From CAYRWR01 sp964428015 (GTDB lineage Bacteria; Spirochaetota; Brevinematia; Brevinematales; CAYRWR01), in NCBI GenBank assembly GCA_964428015.1, contig CAYRWR010000008.1:32923-96922 (forward strand): a stretch of 64,000 nucleotides of DNA. Reading direction: 5' to 3'. This document shows positions 9,273-17,433 of the stretch, piece after piece. The position numbers and the translations under genes were made by a program. The notes under the pieces are model-generated. The model saw only the letters and a list, made by a program, of their open reading frames with translations, ran no database searches and was not told the DNA's origin. Each line of letters starts with the position of its first letter. Position 1 is the first letter of the stretch.

Positions 9273-10250
9273 ATGTCTGATTGGGTGAAAATCCTGAATA
9301 CCTATGGTGCAAGACGGGAACCCTGTCTGTTTGTGCTGGATTATGAATTATTGTCCCCCCGTATCTACCCTTTATCTGAATTAAACCGGGAAGATATATA
9401 TTATATTCTGCCTTCCGGTGGAAACGCCACCGGTCAGACTTTAAATCACAATTTTAGTTTTAAAAAATATCCCGTAGCCCCGGAAATTTATCAGTACTCT
9501 TTTGATCAAGTGAAAGAAGAATTTATAAAGGGCAACACCTTTCTTTTGAACCTGAGTTTTCCTACTCCAGTAGAATGTGATCTGACGCTGCGTGAAATTT
9601 TTCAGGCCAGTCAGGCACCTTACCGCCTGCTGTTTAGGGATGAATTTGTGGTATTTTCACCTGAAAGTTTTGTGCGAATACAGAACGATACCATTTCTAC
9701 TTTTCCCATGAAGGGTACCATTGACGAGGGACTGCCTCATGCCCGCAAACAGCTCCTGGATGACCCTAAAGAACTAGCCGAGCACACCGCCATAGTGGAT
9801 CTCCTGCGTAATGATCTCAGCAGGGTAGCCCGAAATGTCCGGGTCCCGCGCTTCCGGTATATAGAAGCCATTAACGCTATGGATAAAACCCTGCTTCAGG
9901 CCAGCTCCGAGATCAGGGGAGACCTGGCGCCGGACTGGAGGGACCGCTTGGGTGATATATTTGCGGAACTTCTGCCGGCGGGATCAATTAGCGGTACTCC
10001 CAAGATCAGTACCTGTGCAATTATTTCAAGGGTAGAAAATTACCGGAGGGGATACTTTAGCGGTGTGTTTGGGGTATTTGACGGGGAGAGTGTAGACAGT
10101 GGAGTGATGATACGCTACCTGGAACGTCAGAATCAACAACTGGTATTTAAAAGCGGAGGCGGACTGATGGTGTACAGTGAATGGGAAAAGGAATACCGGG
10201 AAATGCTGGAGAAGGTCTATGTACCGATTTTTAGAAACCATTCGATGTAA
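9273..10250 (+). CDS. pabB: Aminodeoxychorismate synthase component I (chorismate-binding enzyme)
   Basis: 325 residues, shorter than E. coli PabB (about 450) because the N-terminal half is reduced. Chorismate-binding signatures are present in order: FSPESFV, FPMKGT (the lysine of the P-I/M-K-G-T motif is the PabB-type nucleophile), DLLRNDLSRVA, PAGSISGTPK and YFSGVFGVFDG. The enzyme converts chorismate to 4-amino-4-deoxychorismate for folate synthesis, using ammonia from a PabA glutaminase that is not in this window. The downstream aminotransferase class IV gene (pabC) overlaps its 3' end by 32 bases, which fits a pabB-pabC unit. Confidence 0.9.
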   Translation: MSDWVKILNTYGARREPCLFVLDYELLSPRIYPLSELNREDIYYILPSGGNATGQTLNHNFSFKKYPVAPEIYQYSFDQVKEEFIKGNTFLLNLSFPTPVECDLTLREIFQASQAPYRLLFRDEFVVFSPESFVRIQNDTISTFPMKGTIDEGLPHARKQLLDDPKELAEHTAIVDLLRNDLSRVARNVRVPRFRYIEAINAMDKTLLQASSEIRGDLAPDWRDRLGDIFAELLPAGSISGTPKISTCAIISRVENYRRGYFSGVFGVFDGESVDSGVMIRYLERQNQQLVFKSGGGLMVYSEWEKEYREMLEKVYVPIFRNHSM

Positions 10251-10815
10251 AGACGGGGTGTTTCAAGCACTGGATCTGCACCAATCCCGCCTGGATAGGA
10301 CATTTTCTGAAGTGTGGGGGCAGTCAGCTCCCTGGAAAATCTCCCACATGCTTCCTCTAGTCCCTCCTGTAGGGCTTTTTAAGTGTTCTCTGAGATATGA
10401 TAGAGAAAATCTGGATTGGAGAGTTATACCTTATTTGCGTCAGGACATTTCAGCCTTAAAGATAAAAGAAGCACCCCATCTCGATTATCACCTCAAATAC
10501 AGCGACCGGGGGGCTTTGGAGGCTTTGCGCGGAGAACTTTTACCTGGTCAGGAAGTTTTAATCACTCAAAAGGGATTTTTGACAGATACCACGTTTTGCA
10601 ATATTGCTCTCTTTAACGGACATAGTTGGATTACACCACGGCACTGCCTGCTGGCAGGCACCCAGAGAGAAACCTTGCTGAAACAGGGAGTAGTGCAGGC
10701 TGGTGATATTTCTGTGCAGGACATCTGCCATTTTCAAAAAATAGCTTTGTTCAATGCCTTAATGATCTGGGATGAAAGGATTGAACTGGATACCGAACGC
10801 ATCAGTCTGGATTAA
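10219..10815 (+). CDS. pabC: Aminodeoxychorismate lyase-like, PLP fold type IV
   Basis: 198 residues from ATG 10219, which has GGAGAAGG 5 bases upstream; an in-frame ATG at 10177 lies deep in pabB and is less likely. The LKYSDR segment matches the PLP-lysine region of PabC (LKHLNR in E. coli), and TQKGFLTDTTFCNIALFNG matches the E-x-G-x-x-T-E/D-x-x-x-x-N-I strand of class IV aminotransferases. The protein is shorter than E. coli PabC (269), lacking some N-terminal sequence. It should release p-aminobenzoate and pyruvate from aminodeoxychorismate. It is the last gene of the four-gene operon starting at 5675. Confidence 0.8.
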   Translation: MYRFLETIRCKDGVFQALDLHQSRLDRTFSEVWGQSAPWKISHMLPLVPPVGLFKCSLRYDRENLDWRVIPYLRQDISALKIKEAPHLDYHLKYSDRGALEALRGELLPGQEVLITQKGFLTDTTFCNIALFNGHSWITPRHCLLAGTQRETLLKQGVVQAGDISVQDICHFQKIALFNALMIWDERIELDTERISLD

Positions 10816-10927
10816 GATACATTTTTAACCCATTTGATGCACTAAAATGCCTAATATTTAATCATATAAATCAGGTGTGATTGTAAATCGTTCAATTATT
10901 CTCCGTAATTTCTTATCCAAAGCGCTG

Positions 10928-10975
10928 TACAATATTTTTAATTGTATATATATAAAAGAATTAGAAAATATTCTT
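10928..10975. promoter_or_regulatory. Inverted repeats upstream of the sigma-54 promoter (possible activator sites)
   Basis: Two inverted repeats lie just upstream of the -24 element: TACAAT (10928-10933) with ATTGTA (10941-10946), and AAGAAT (10956-10961) with ATTCTT (10970-10975). Sigma-54 promoters need an upstream-bound AAA+ activator, usually at palindromic sites. The region is very AT-rich, so chance palindromes are possible. Confidence 0.3.
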
Positions 10976-10981
10976 ATATAG

Positions 10982-10998
10982 TTGGCACAGCTTTTGCA
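10982..10998 (+). promoter_or_regulatory. Sigma-54 (RpoN) promoter
   Basis: TTGGCAC at 10982-10988 and TTGCA at 10994-10998 match the consensus TGGCAC-N5-TTGCW at exact spacing (GG and GC one helical turn apart). It lies in a 443-base gene-free gap and points to a short transcript ending at the terminator near 11165. Predicted start is near 11009. Confidence 0.75.
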
Positions 10999-11062
10999 AT
11001 ATATAATATGAATATGAGAAAAGGAGGATTTGTTAAAAAATCCGGTTCTCAAGGAGGCATTG

Positions 11063-11107
11063 ATGGTTCTGTGTTCTACCGTCCCTGCCATCGTAAGAAA
11101 ACAATGA
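11063..11107 (+). CDS. Possible 14-residue peptide inside the sigma-54 transcript
   Basis: ATG at 11063 is preceded by AAGGAGG (11051-11057) at 5-base spacing, an ideal ribosome site, and encodes MVLCSTVPAIVRKQ before TGA. Its second half overlaps the hairpin at 11083-11112, so translation and RNA folding would interfere. No known leader peptide is recognised. Coding status rests only on the ribosome site. Confidence 0.25.
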   Translation: MVLCSTVPAIVRKQ

Positions 11108-11130
11108 CAGGGTACAGTTCCTGGTTTTAA

Positions 11131-11168
11131 AAATGCCGGCTCTCACCGGCCGGCTGTTTTCATTTTTT
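11131..11168 (+). terminator. Rho-independent terminator of the sigma-54 transcript
   Basis: GCCGGC (11135-11140) pairs with GCCGGC (11149-11154), flanked by A-rich sequence on the left and TTTTCATTTTTTT on the right. Confidence 0.65.
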
Positions 11169-11210
11169 TCAAAGACACACCTCCCAAAGAAAACGCACCT
11201 CCAAATCAAA

Positions 11211-11243
11211 GAAAAGGGGACGCCTTCAGGCGCCCCCCTTTTC
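11211..11243 (-). terminator. Terminator after the GH31 gene
   Basis: GAAAAGGGG-A-CGCC-TTCA-GGCG-C-CCCC and TTTTC form a strong stem with a TTCA-type loop, 16 bases beyond the stop of the minus-strand GH31 gene. A/T arms on both sides allow it to work in both directions. Confidence 0.7.
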
Positions 11244-11258
11244 TATTTATGCCGTAAA

Positions 11259-13619
11259 TTAAAATTTTATTGTAGCTTTATCATCCTTTACCGGAAACTC
11301 TTTGTCTTTAAAGACCACTCTGTTGACCTGAGCCGGGACATGCAGCACCAGTGCCGGATGGGGCTGGGCCTTTCCCTCGGACAGCGATACTTCCAGATAA
11401 AGTGAATCACCTGAGAGACTGGTTTTGTATTGCCACAGGGAAAAATTGCCTGCCTGGTATCCCAGGCTGATGGTGTCATCCTGATAGCGCAAGCCTACTG
11501 CTTGTCCTTTTTCATCCGGCTGTATCCACAGGCCTATGACACTGTCGGATTTGATATTCATGGTGGAATCATGATCCTGCTCATAAACCGGGATTATAGA
11601 GCCAGCGCGAAGGTATACCGGAATATCTTCCAGGGTAATGACCTGATCCATTGTACCCTGATAATACTTACCGTCCCTCAGGCTTTTCCAGCTGCCGGCT
11701 GGCAGAGTGACAGTCAGGGTGTCGGATTTTTTCAGGGGCTGCAGGATAGGTGCTACCAGAATATCCCGTCCCAGCAGGAATTCCTGATCTATATCCAGGA
11801 AATCCCGGCCGTATTCCAGCCACAGGGGTCTTACCATAGGCAGTCCGGAGGTATGGCTCTGTCTGGCCAGGGTATATATGTAGGGCAGCAGCCGATAGCG
11901 CAGCCGCATATATTTGCGGATGATAGGGAGCTCCTTTTGGAACTGGTAGGGTTCCTGCATGCGGGTACCCTGTTCAGTATGGTCACGCAGGAAGGGAAGA
12001 AATACCCCCAGCTGTATCCAGCGGGTAAACAGTTCGCCATTGGGACTGCCGGTATAGCCGCCCACATCTGCCCCGGAAAAAGGCACACCGGAAAGTCCCA
12101 AATTCAGGGTCATGGACAGATTCATCCCCAGATGTTCCCAACTGGCGGTATTGTCTCCTGTCCAGATAAATGCATAACGCTGCAAGCCGGCATAGCCGGA
12201 ACGGGTGAGCAGAAATACCCTCTGGTCCTTCAGGAGTTTCTGCACTTCGGTATGAGTGGCATTTATCATGGTATGCCCGTATATGTTGTGCAGATACTTA
12301 TGTTCCCGGGGATAGCCCTGGTTGTTTTGAATGACACGGTTGGGGAGGGTTCCATTAGGCCCTGAAAAGACAGAGGGTTCATTCATGTCATTCCAGAATC
12401 CACTGATACCCAGTTTAAGTAGGCGGCTATAATACTTTCCCCACCAGGAGGCGGTCTGTGCGGCAGTAAAATCGGGGAAATAACACATGCCCGGCCAGAC
12501 TGCTCCTTTGTAAGGAGAGCCCTTGTACATCACGTAGACCTGTTCCCGAAGACCCTGTTCACAGACATCATAGGCCGGATCAGCTTTGATTCCTGGGTCT
12601 ACTATAGCTACTGTCCTGACTCCAAAAGTCTGGAGCTGCTGATTCATCTTTTGGGGCTGGGGATAGGCCTGAGGGTCATAGGTAAAGGACATCTTGTTGC
12701 TCATAAAACCGATATCCAGATAAAGGACATCCAGGGGCAGATCATGGGACCGGAACGCCTGGACTACTTCCATTACCTGGGCCTGATTTGTATAGCTGTA
12801 GCGGGATTGATGAAAGCCGAATCCATAGAGAGGAGGGAGGTAAGCATGGCCGGTAAGATCAGCGTATTTTCCCAGAATGGCGGGGGTATCACCTCCCAGC
12901 ACATGGATCCTGGTATAATAATCGTTGACGGTAATTTCATGGCCCGAAGTTTTGAAATCGTATTCCTGACGGCCGGGATTATCCACCAGCATCCCGTATT
13001 GGTAATCTGTACCCAGTCCCAGGTAGAAAGGGATAGCAGAGTAAATGGGGTCGGTCTCAGAAGTGTATTTATAGGTATCGCTGTTGTATAGACCGAATTT
13101 GCGGCCGGTCAGTTCAAATTTTCCGGTCTTTTCCCCCAAGCCGAAGACTCTTTCTTTATTAGAGCCACCTAGTATTAAGATCTTTTCTTTATCTGCCTGA
13201 TAAAACACCTGGAAACGATGGGTCAGCTTATCTTTCTGGAAACAGCTTAATTCCAGTGCCGAACGGCTGATCTCCCATGTGTTCTCTCCTTGTCGCAATA
13301 CCAGGGTGTCTTTTTCCTCCTGCCAGTCTGGTTTTATCCCTGTCAGCGGTGTGACTACCGCGTAAGAGGGATAGGGCGGCAGTTGATTGGTAAAGGCACA
13401 TTCCAGGTATAGGTCACCCTGGCCGCTGACCCTGACCCGAGCCAGGGCCTGCTCATATTTAAGCATCAGATCATTGCGGTCATAGGTGATTTCCAGCAGC
13501 CTGCCGCTACTGGTCCAATCCGGTCCGCTGGGTTTGAGGTTGCGTCTGGCCATAGCACAGGCAGCCATGCTGAGTATGCTCAGGCCAGCTGCTAAAATGA
13601 TTAAAAAGGTGGGCTTCAT
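11259..13619 (-). CDS. GH31 family alpha-glucosidase, lipoprotein
   Basis: 786 residues. The N-terminus is a lipoprotein signal (lipobox MAAC, Cys21), so the enzyme is predicted to be membrane-anchored outside the cytoplasm. GH31 landmarks: the nucleophile region GFWNDMNEPSVF near residue 408, the acid/base region SGADVGGYTG near 516, and the conserved WTGDNTASWEHL segment. Family GH31 hydrolyses terminal alpha-glucosidic bonds (or alpha-xylosidic ones); the DMNEP and WTGDN motifs fit alpha-glucosidase. The gene follows the lacI-type regulator by 14 bases on the same strand and shares its LacI-controlled promoter at 14602-14630. A terminator at 11211-11243 ends the unit. Confidence 0.9.
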   Translation of the reverse strand: MKPTFLIILAAGLSILSMAACAMARRNLKPSGPDWTSSGRLLEITYDRNDLMLKYEQALARVRVSGQGDLYLECAFTNQLPPYPSYAVVTPLTGIKPDWQEEKDTLVLRQGENTWEISRSALELSCFQKDKLTHRFQVFYQADKEKILILGGSNKERVFGLGEKTGKFELTGRKFGLYNSDTYKYTSETDPIYSAIPFYLGLGTDYQYGMLVDNPGRQEYDFKTSGHEITVNDYYTRIHVLGGDTPAILGKYADLTGHAYLPPLYGFGFHQSRYSYTNQAQVMEVVQAFRSHDLPLDVLYLDIGFMSNKMSFTYDPQAYPQPQKMNQQLQTFGVRTVAIVDPGIKADPAYDVCEQGLREQVYVMYKGSPYKGAVWPGMCYFPDFTAAQTASWWGKYYSRLLKLGISGFWNDMNEPSVFSGPNGTLPNRVIQNNQGYPREHKYLHNIYGHTMINATHTEVQKLLKDQRVFLLTRSGYAGLQRYAFIWTGDNTASWEHLGMNLSMTLNLGLSGVPFSGADVGGYTGSPNGELFTRWIQLGVFLPFLRDHTEQGTRMQEPYQFQKELPIIRKYMRLRYRLLPYIYTLARQSHTSGLPMVRPLWLEYGRDFLDIDQEFLLGRDILVAPILQPLKKSDTLTVTLPAGSWKSLRDGKYYQGTMDQVITLEDIPVYLRAGSIIPVYEQDHDSTMNIKSDSVIGLWIQPDEKGQAVGLRYQDDTISLGYQAGNFSLWQYKTSLSGDSLYLEVSLSEGKAQPHPALVLHVPAQVNRVVFKDKEFPVKDDKATIKF

Positions 13620-13633
13620 TGACTACTCCTGTA

Positions 13634-14584
13634 TCAGTCATCCCTTCGGATTAAAGTGGGGATGAAGCTTTTTTGAATTTTATTTCTACTATCTTTTTGC
13701 AGTGAAGCTATCATTTCACTGGCTCCGGAAAAACCCATTTCAAAAGCCGGCTGGGCAATGCTGGAAAGCCCCAGGTACTGTGATGCTTCCTTGTCATCAT
13801 AGCCCAGGATCAGGGGGTGAAGACCGGATTTGCGTCGCGCCTTGAGACCGCCATAGGCCAGTTCATCACAGAAATAAAATATCCCGTCGGGGGAATATTT
13901 CTGCATGGCCTGGAGGGTAGCTTCCAGGCTATCCAATTCATTAATAGGTATCCGCATATCACCAACCAATTCCAGCCCTTCCTGTTGAATAACTTCTTCA
14001 AATCCCTGAAAGCGTTCGTCCTGTTGTTGAGTCTGCGTGTTTTCTCCGATGTATAGAATATTCCGGCAGCCCTGATCTAAGAGGTGACGGGCAGCTATTC
14101 TACCGCCCTGATGGTTATCGATAAAAAAGCTGGGATCATTTTCATCAAAATAATCGATATAGTAATAGAGTGTCCGGCTGTCGTTCAGGGCTTTTCGGGC
14201 TGTTTCGGGCAGAGCACAGGCTACGATTAATAGTCCGGGCAGGGCTTCATCCAGAATGTGTTCATATACTTCTTCTTTTTCTTCACCCAGGTTAAAAATC
14301 ATGATATTGTAGTCTAGTTCAGAGACCGCGGAGTAGATCCCTTTAAGGATTTCAAAATAGAAAGGATGCACTGCCACCGGCAGGACCACCCCTAAAGTAT
14401 GTCGCGAATATTCTCCCCGGGCCAGACTACGGGCCGCCTGATTGGGGCGAAAGTTGAGACTCCTGGCTGCTTCCATGACTTTTTGATAAGTCTCCGGGCT
14501 GACACTCTTGCCCCCATTAATCACCCGGGAGACAGTACCCAGTCCCACACCTGCCAGACGTGCTATATCCTTGATGGTCGCCAT
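13634..14584 (-). CDS. LacI-family transcriptional regulator of the glucan locus
   Basis: 316 residues. The N-terminal helix-turn-helix (IKDIARLAGVGLGTVSRVIN, residues 4-23) and the hinge (NQAARSLARG) are typical LacI/GalR; a periplasmic-binding-protein-like sugar domain follows, with DNHQGGRIAARHLLDQGCRN. ATG 14584 has GGAGG 6-10 bases upstream. Perfect TGGAAACGTTTCCA operators lie in its own promoter (14611-14624) and in the promoter of the divergently placed GH13 operon (15297-15310), so it should autoregulate and control the enzymes. The inducer is likely a maltose- or glucose-type sugar; this is inference from the neighbours. Confidence 0.9.
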   Translation of the reverse strand: MATIKDIARLAGVGLGTVSRVINGGKSVSPETYQKVMEAARSLNFRPNQAARSLARGEYSRHTLGVVLPVAVHPFYFEILKGIYSAVSELDYNIMIFNLGEEKEEVYEHILDEALPGLLIVACALPETARKALNDSRTLYYYIDYFDENDPSFFIDNHQGGRIAARHLLDQGCRNILYIGENTQTQQQDERFQGFEEVIQQEGLELVGDMRIPINELDSLEATLQAMQKYSPDGIFYFCDELAYGGLKARRKSGLHPLILGYDDKEASQYLGLSSIAQPAFEMGFSGASEMIASLQKDSRNKIQKSFIPTLIRRDD

Positions 14585-14601
14585 ATGACCTCCATTCCCA
14601 A

Positions 14602-14630
14602 ATTATACTCTGGAAACGTTTCCATGTCAA
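14602..14630 (-). promoter_or_regulatory. lacI-GH31 promoter with LacI-type operator in the spacer
   Basis: Read on the minus strand: TTGACA (14630-14625), a 17-base spacer, then TATAAT (14607-14602), both consensus hexamers perfect. The spacer holds the 14-base perfect palindrome TGGAAACGTTTCCA (14611-14624), so bound repressor would occupy the promoter core. Confidence 0.85.
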
Positions 14631-14672
14631 GGACTGAAGACCGCTTTTTCTCTGAGTATATCATAACTAATA

Positions 14673-14701
14673 TTGTATTAAAATTACGCTTGTTCTAATA
14701 T
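14673..14701 (+). promoter_or_regulatory. Promoter for the 14749 lipoprotein gene
   Basis: TTGTAT at 14673-14678, a 17-base spacer and TAATAT at 14696-14701. No copy of the LacI operator is present here, so this gene may not share the regulon. Confidence 0.5.
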
Positions 14702-14748
14702 AAATTAAGCTTTGATGTAATTCGAGAACTTTTTAAGGAGTTGTTGAC

Positions 14749-15177
14749 ATGAAAAATATTGCATTAATTGTAGTCTTATTCATTTTAACGGTTAGCTGTA
14801 CTTTCAGAGATCCCAATGAAATTATTATGCAGGATGGGCGGTGGGAAGGTACTAATGTCCAGTTTAACATTTTTGATAATAAAATCACTCCGGATGGTAG
14901 TACACTCTATTATGGATACTGTATGTTAATTACTCTGGTGCTGACCAATACCAACCAGATATATAATTATACATTTGGGTATGGCGGAGAGTCATTTCAT
15001 GTCGTTTATATCACCGATAATCATTTCAGTGTGGATGTTTATGGATGTAAGGTCACAGGTACTGTGATCAGTCCGACCTCTATGATAGGCACAGCTCATT
15101 ATGTAAACGAAGATTCTTATTATGGGCATGAAGAAGGTTATATTGATTGGTCAGCAAACCTGATCCAGGCCCGCTAA
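14749..15177 (+). CDS. Small lipoprotein of unknown function
   Basis: 142 residues. A short signal ends in a lipobox-like LTVSC (Cys17). The mature part is rich in Tyr, Asn and Gly with alternating hydrophobic residues (YYGYCMLITLVLTNTNQIYN), suggesting a beta-sandwich or beta-barrel-like domain. No family is recognised. AAGGAG lies 9 bases before ATG 14749. It sits alone between lacI and the GH13 operon with its own promoter, and a 120-base spacer separates it from the next promoter. A link to glucan use is suggested by position only. Confidence 0.7.
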   Translation: MKNIALIVVLFILTVSCTFRDPNEIIMQDGRWEGTNVQFNIFDNKITPDGSTLYYGYCMLITLVLTNTNQIYNYTFGYGGESFHVVYITDNHFSVDVYGCKVTGTVISPTSMIGTAHYVNEDSYYGHEEGYIDWSANLIQAR

Positions 15178-15290
15178 TCTCAGCATTCCAAAAATAAAAA
15201 AATGTATACATCTCTGGTTCAAATCGGAAATACTTTAACGTATTTCCTGTGACTTCCGTTACACTATTCCGCCTGAGGACCTCTATTCGG

Positions 15291-15319
15291 TTGACATGGA
15301 AACGTTTCCATGCTAATAT
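15291..15319 (+). promoter_or_regulatory. GH13 operon promoter with LacI-type operator in the spacer
   Basis: TTGACA (15291-15296), 17-base spacer, TAATAT (15314-15319). The spacer contains the same TGGAAACGTTTCCA as the lacI promoter; flanks extend it to the 18-base perfect palindrome CATGGAAACGTTTCCATG (15295-15312). Confidence 0.85.
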
Positions 15320-15344
15320 GGATATACCCTATAGGAGGTTCTCT

Positions 15345-17420
15345 ATGAAAAATCTCATTCTGATTTTAATCACATTTTTAGCATTTACCGCCTGTCAACA
15401 GCCTAAGACAGACAGCACTCAGGTCCAGGTCAGAGCAGACGTCTACCCCGACCTGGATACCCGCATCAATCTGGGCAGTCTGTACTTCAACAGCCGGGAC
15501 CTGGCCTGCAAGAGCCCCTTCGGCGCGGTGACGATAGGCCAGAGTGTGACCCTCCATATCTATACCGGAAAGGGGGACGTCAGAAAAGTCAACGCCGTCC
15601 TGACCCGCCAGGACATGGTGGGGAATTCCACCATGGAAAAATATCAAAAATATAAGACCCTGCCTATGAGTATCACCGGACAAACTAATGGACAGGATAT
15701 CTGGGAAGTCACCTTTAGTATTGACAAACTGGGGGTATATGGGTACCATTTTGAGCTGTTCAAAACAGACGAAGATGCCATCGTTCTGGCGGATAACCAG
15801 AATCAGGTCAAGGTCCCTTACGTCAACATCAAAGGTACCGGCGGAGAGGGCCGTATCACTCCCCTTAAAAAGTATAAACTACCCTACACCCTGACCGTGT
15901 ACCAGCCTGATGATAAACTGGCTCCCTGGACTGCCAACATGATCATCTATTACATCTTTCCTGACCGCTTTAAAAACGGTAATAAAAAGAACGACCCCAT
16001 TCCCGGAAAAACCCTGTTTTATGACCAAAAGACTGTGGAATTTCACGCCAACTGGAATGACCCCAAACCCTGGGTGCCGGGAAAATCCGACGGTAATGAG
16101 ACTGATGATAAGGAATATTGTAACGATTTTTACGGTGGTGATCTGGAGGGAGTCATCCAAAAGCTGGACTATCTTAAAACTCTGGGGGTCAATGTCATCT
16201 ACCTTAACCCCATCTTTTTCGCCCCTTCCAACCATAAATATGACACTGCCGACTATAAAAAAATAGATCCTGCCTTTGGAGACCTGGCTGTTTTTAAAAA
16301 GCTGGTAGCGGAAGCCAAAAAACGGGATATCCACATCATCCTGGATACCTCACTCAACCATTCCGGCAGTGATTCGGTGTACATGGACCGCTATGGTAAA
16401 TACCCTGGCCTGGGAGCCTTTGAAAAAGAGGTCATCCATACCGATTCTCCTTACTATGACTGGTATGAGTTTAATCCCAAAGCCACCAACCCCGACCAGA
16501 TGTACAACCAATGGGCTAACCCCACTCTGGCTAATCTTAAGGAAAGCGACTCTTACAAAAAATTCGCCTATAAAGATTCCGACAGCGTGACCCGTTACTG
16601 GCTGACTCAGGGCGCGGGAGGCTGGCGTATGGATGTGACACCCTGGGTCAGCGATGACTTCTGGCGGGAATGGCGAAATGCCATCCGAATTGATAATCCC
16701 GAGGCTCTTACTGTCTCTGAAGTCTGGTTTGACGCTTCCAAGTACCTGGTAGGGGATATGTTTGATACCACTATGAACTATATTTTCCGGCAGTGTGTGC
16801 TGGATATGGCCCGGGGCAAGAGCGCGGAAACCGCTATGCAGGGTCTGGAAATGATCCGGGAAAATTATCCAGCTCCGGCCTTTAAACGGGCTATGAATCT
16901 GTTGTCCAGTCATGACCTGCCCCGGGTACTGTGGGAAGTGGGCTATAAAGAATATGGTCAGACGGATTATGCAGAATTCCGGGCCCGGATGCTGCTGGCA
17001 GTCTCCTTTCAGTTCACCTATCCCGGCGCACCTACCATCTATTACGGTGATGAGATCGGCCTGACCGGGGGCAATGACCCCTTCAACCGGGGCCCCTATC
17101 CCTGGAAAGAAGACGGCGGCAATTATGGCGACCCCAGTCTGTTGGCTGATTTCCAGAAGCTGGCTGCTCTGAGGCGGTCCCACCCTGTCTTTCAGGAAGG
17201 AGAGCTGAAACTGCTCTATACTGATAAAAATCTGGTAATTATCCAGCGGCAGGATAAACAGGAAAAGATTGTGCTGGTATTTAATAATTCCAAACAGGAA
17301 AAAGGCCTCCCTGCAGGAATCATTCCCATGAATGAATACAGGGACCTGTTCCGTGACTCTACACTCAGCATTTCTGACACTACCATGATACCGGCCCTGT
17401 CCTTTTTTATCTTGAAATAA
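15345..17420 (+). CDS. GH13 family alpha-amylase/neopullulanase-like lipoprotein
   Basis: 691 residues from ATG 15345, preceded by AGGAGG at 9-base spacing; an in-frame GTG-type start at 15249 lies upstream of the promoter and is rejected. Signal plus lipobox LAFTAC, Cys17. An N-terminal beta domain of about 200 residues precedes the catalytic barrel (IIYYIFPDRFKNGN). GH13 catalytic residues: Asp in GGWRMDVTPW (about 430), Glu in TVSEVWFD (about 459), Asp in LLSSHDLPR (about 523; Ser replaces the usual Asn before His-Asp). Likely substrates are starch, pullulan or maltodextrins at the cell surface. The next GH13 gene starts 13 bases later; the operon is controlled by the LacI operator at 15297. 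Confidence 0.9.
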   Translation: MKNLILILITFLAFTACQQPKTDSTQVQVRADVYPDLDTRINLGSLYFNSRDLACKSPFGAVTIGQSVTLHIYTGKGDVRKVNAVLTRQDMVGNSTMEKYQKYKTLPMSITGQTNGQDIWEVTFSIDKLGVYGYHFELFKTDEDAIVLADNQNQVKVPYVNIKGTGGEGRITPLKKYKLPYTLTVYQPDDKLAPWTANMIIYYIFPDRFKNGNKKNDPIPGKTLFYDQKTVEFHANWNDPKPWVPGKSDGNETDDKEYCNDFYGGDLEGVIQKLDYLKTLGVNVIYLNPIFFAPSNHKYDTADYKKIDPAFGDLAVFKKLVAEAKKRDIHIILDTSLNHSGSDSVYMDRYGKYPGLGAFEKEVIHTDSPYYDWYEFNPKATNPDQMYNQWANPTLANLKESDSYKKFAYKDSDSVTRYWLTQGAGGWRMDVTPWVSDDFWREWRNAIRIDNPEALTVSEVWFDASKYLVGDMFDTTMNYIFRQCVLDMARGKSAETAMQGLEMIRENYPAPAFKRAMNLLSSHDLPRVLWEVGYKEYGQTDYAEFRARMLLAVSFQFTYPGAPTIYYGDEIGLTGGNDPFNRGPYPWKEDGGNYGDPSLLADFQKLAALRRSHPVFQEGELKLLYTDKNLVIIQRQDKQEKIVLVFNNSKQEKGLPAGIIPMNEYRDLFRDSTLSISDTTMIPALSFFILK

Positions 17421-17433
17421 ACAGGAGTATATA

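Larger units (their letters stand above)
11009..11168 (+). ncRNA. Candidate sigma-54-driven small RNA or small-peptide mRNA
   Basis: The interval between the sigma-54 promoter and a terminator (11131-11168) has no normal gene. It carries two AAGGAGG copies exactly 30 bases apart (11021 and 11051) and a hairpin CCCTG-x-CAT-x-GT / AC-x-ATG-x-CAG GG at 11083-11112 with two C/A mismatches. A 14-codon frame follows the second AAGGAGG. It could be a regulatory RNA, a peptide mRNA, or both. A transcript of about 150-160 nt is predicted. Confidence 0.45.

Noticed and set aside
10942..11130. 62-codon plus-strand frame over the sigma-54 promoter
   Set aside because: It would start upstream of the predicted transcript start and run through both promoter elements.
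11105..11131. TGA read as selenocysteine extending the 14-codon frame
   Set aside because: No SECIS-like element at the right distance can be argued; the hairpin overlaps the codon, and no Sec protein family matches.
11430..12365. 311-codon plus-strand frame
   Set aside because: Antisense shadow of the GH31 gene, which has full catalytic motifs.
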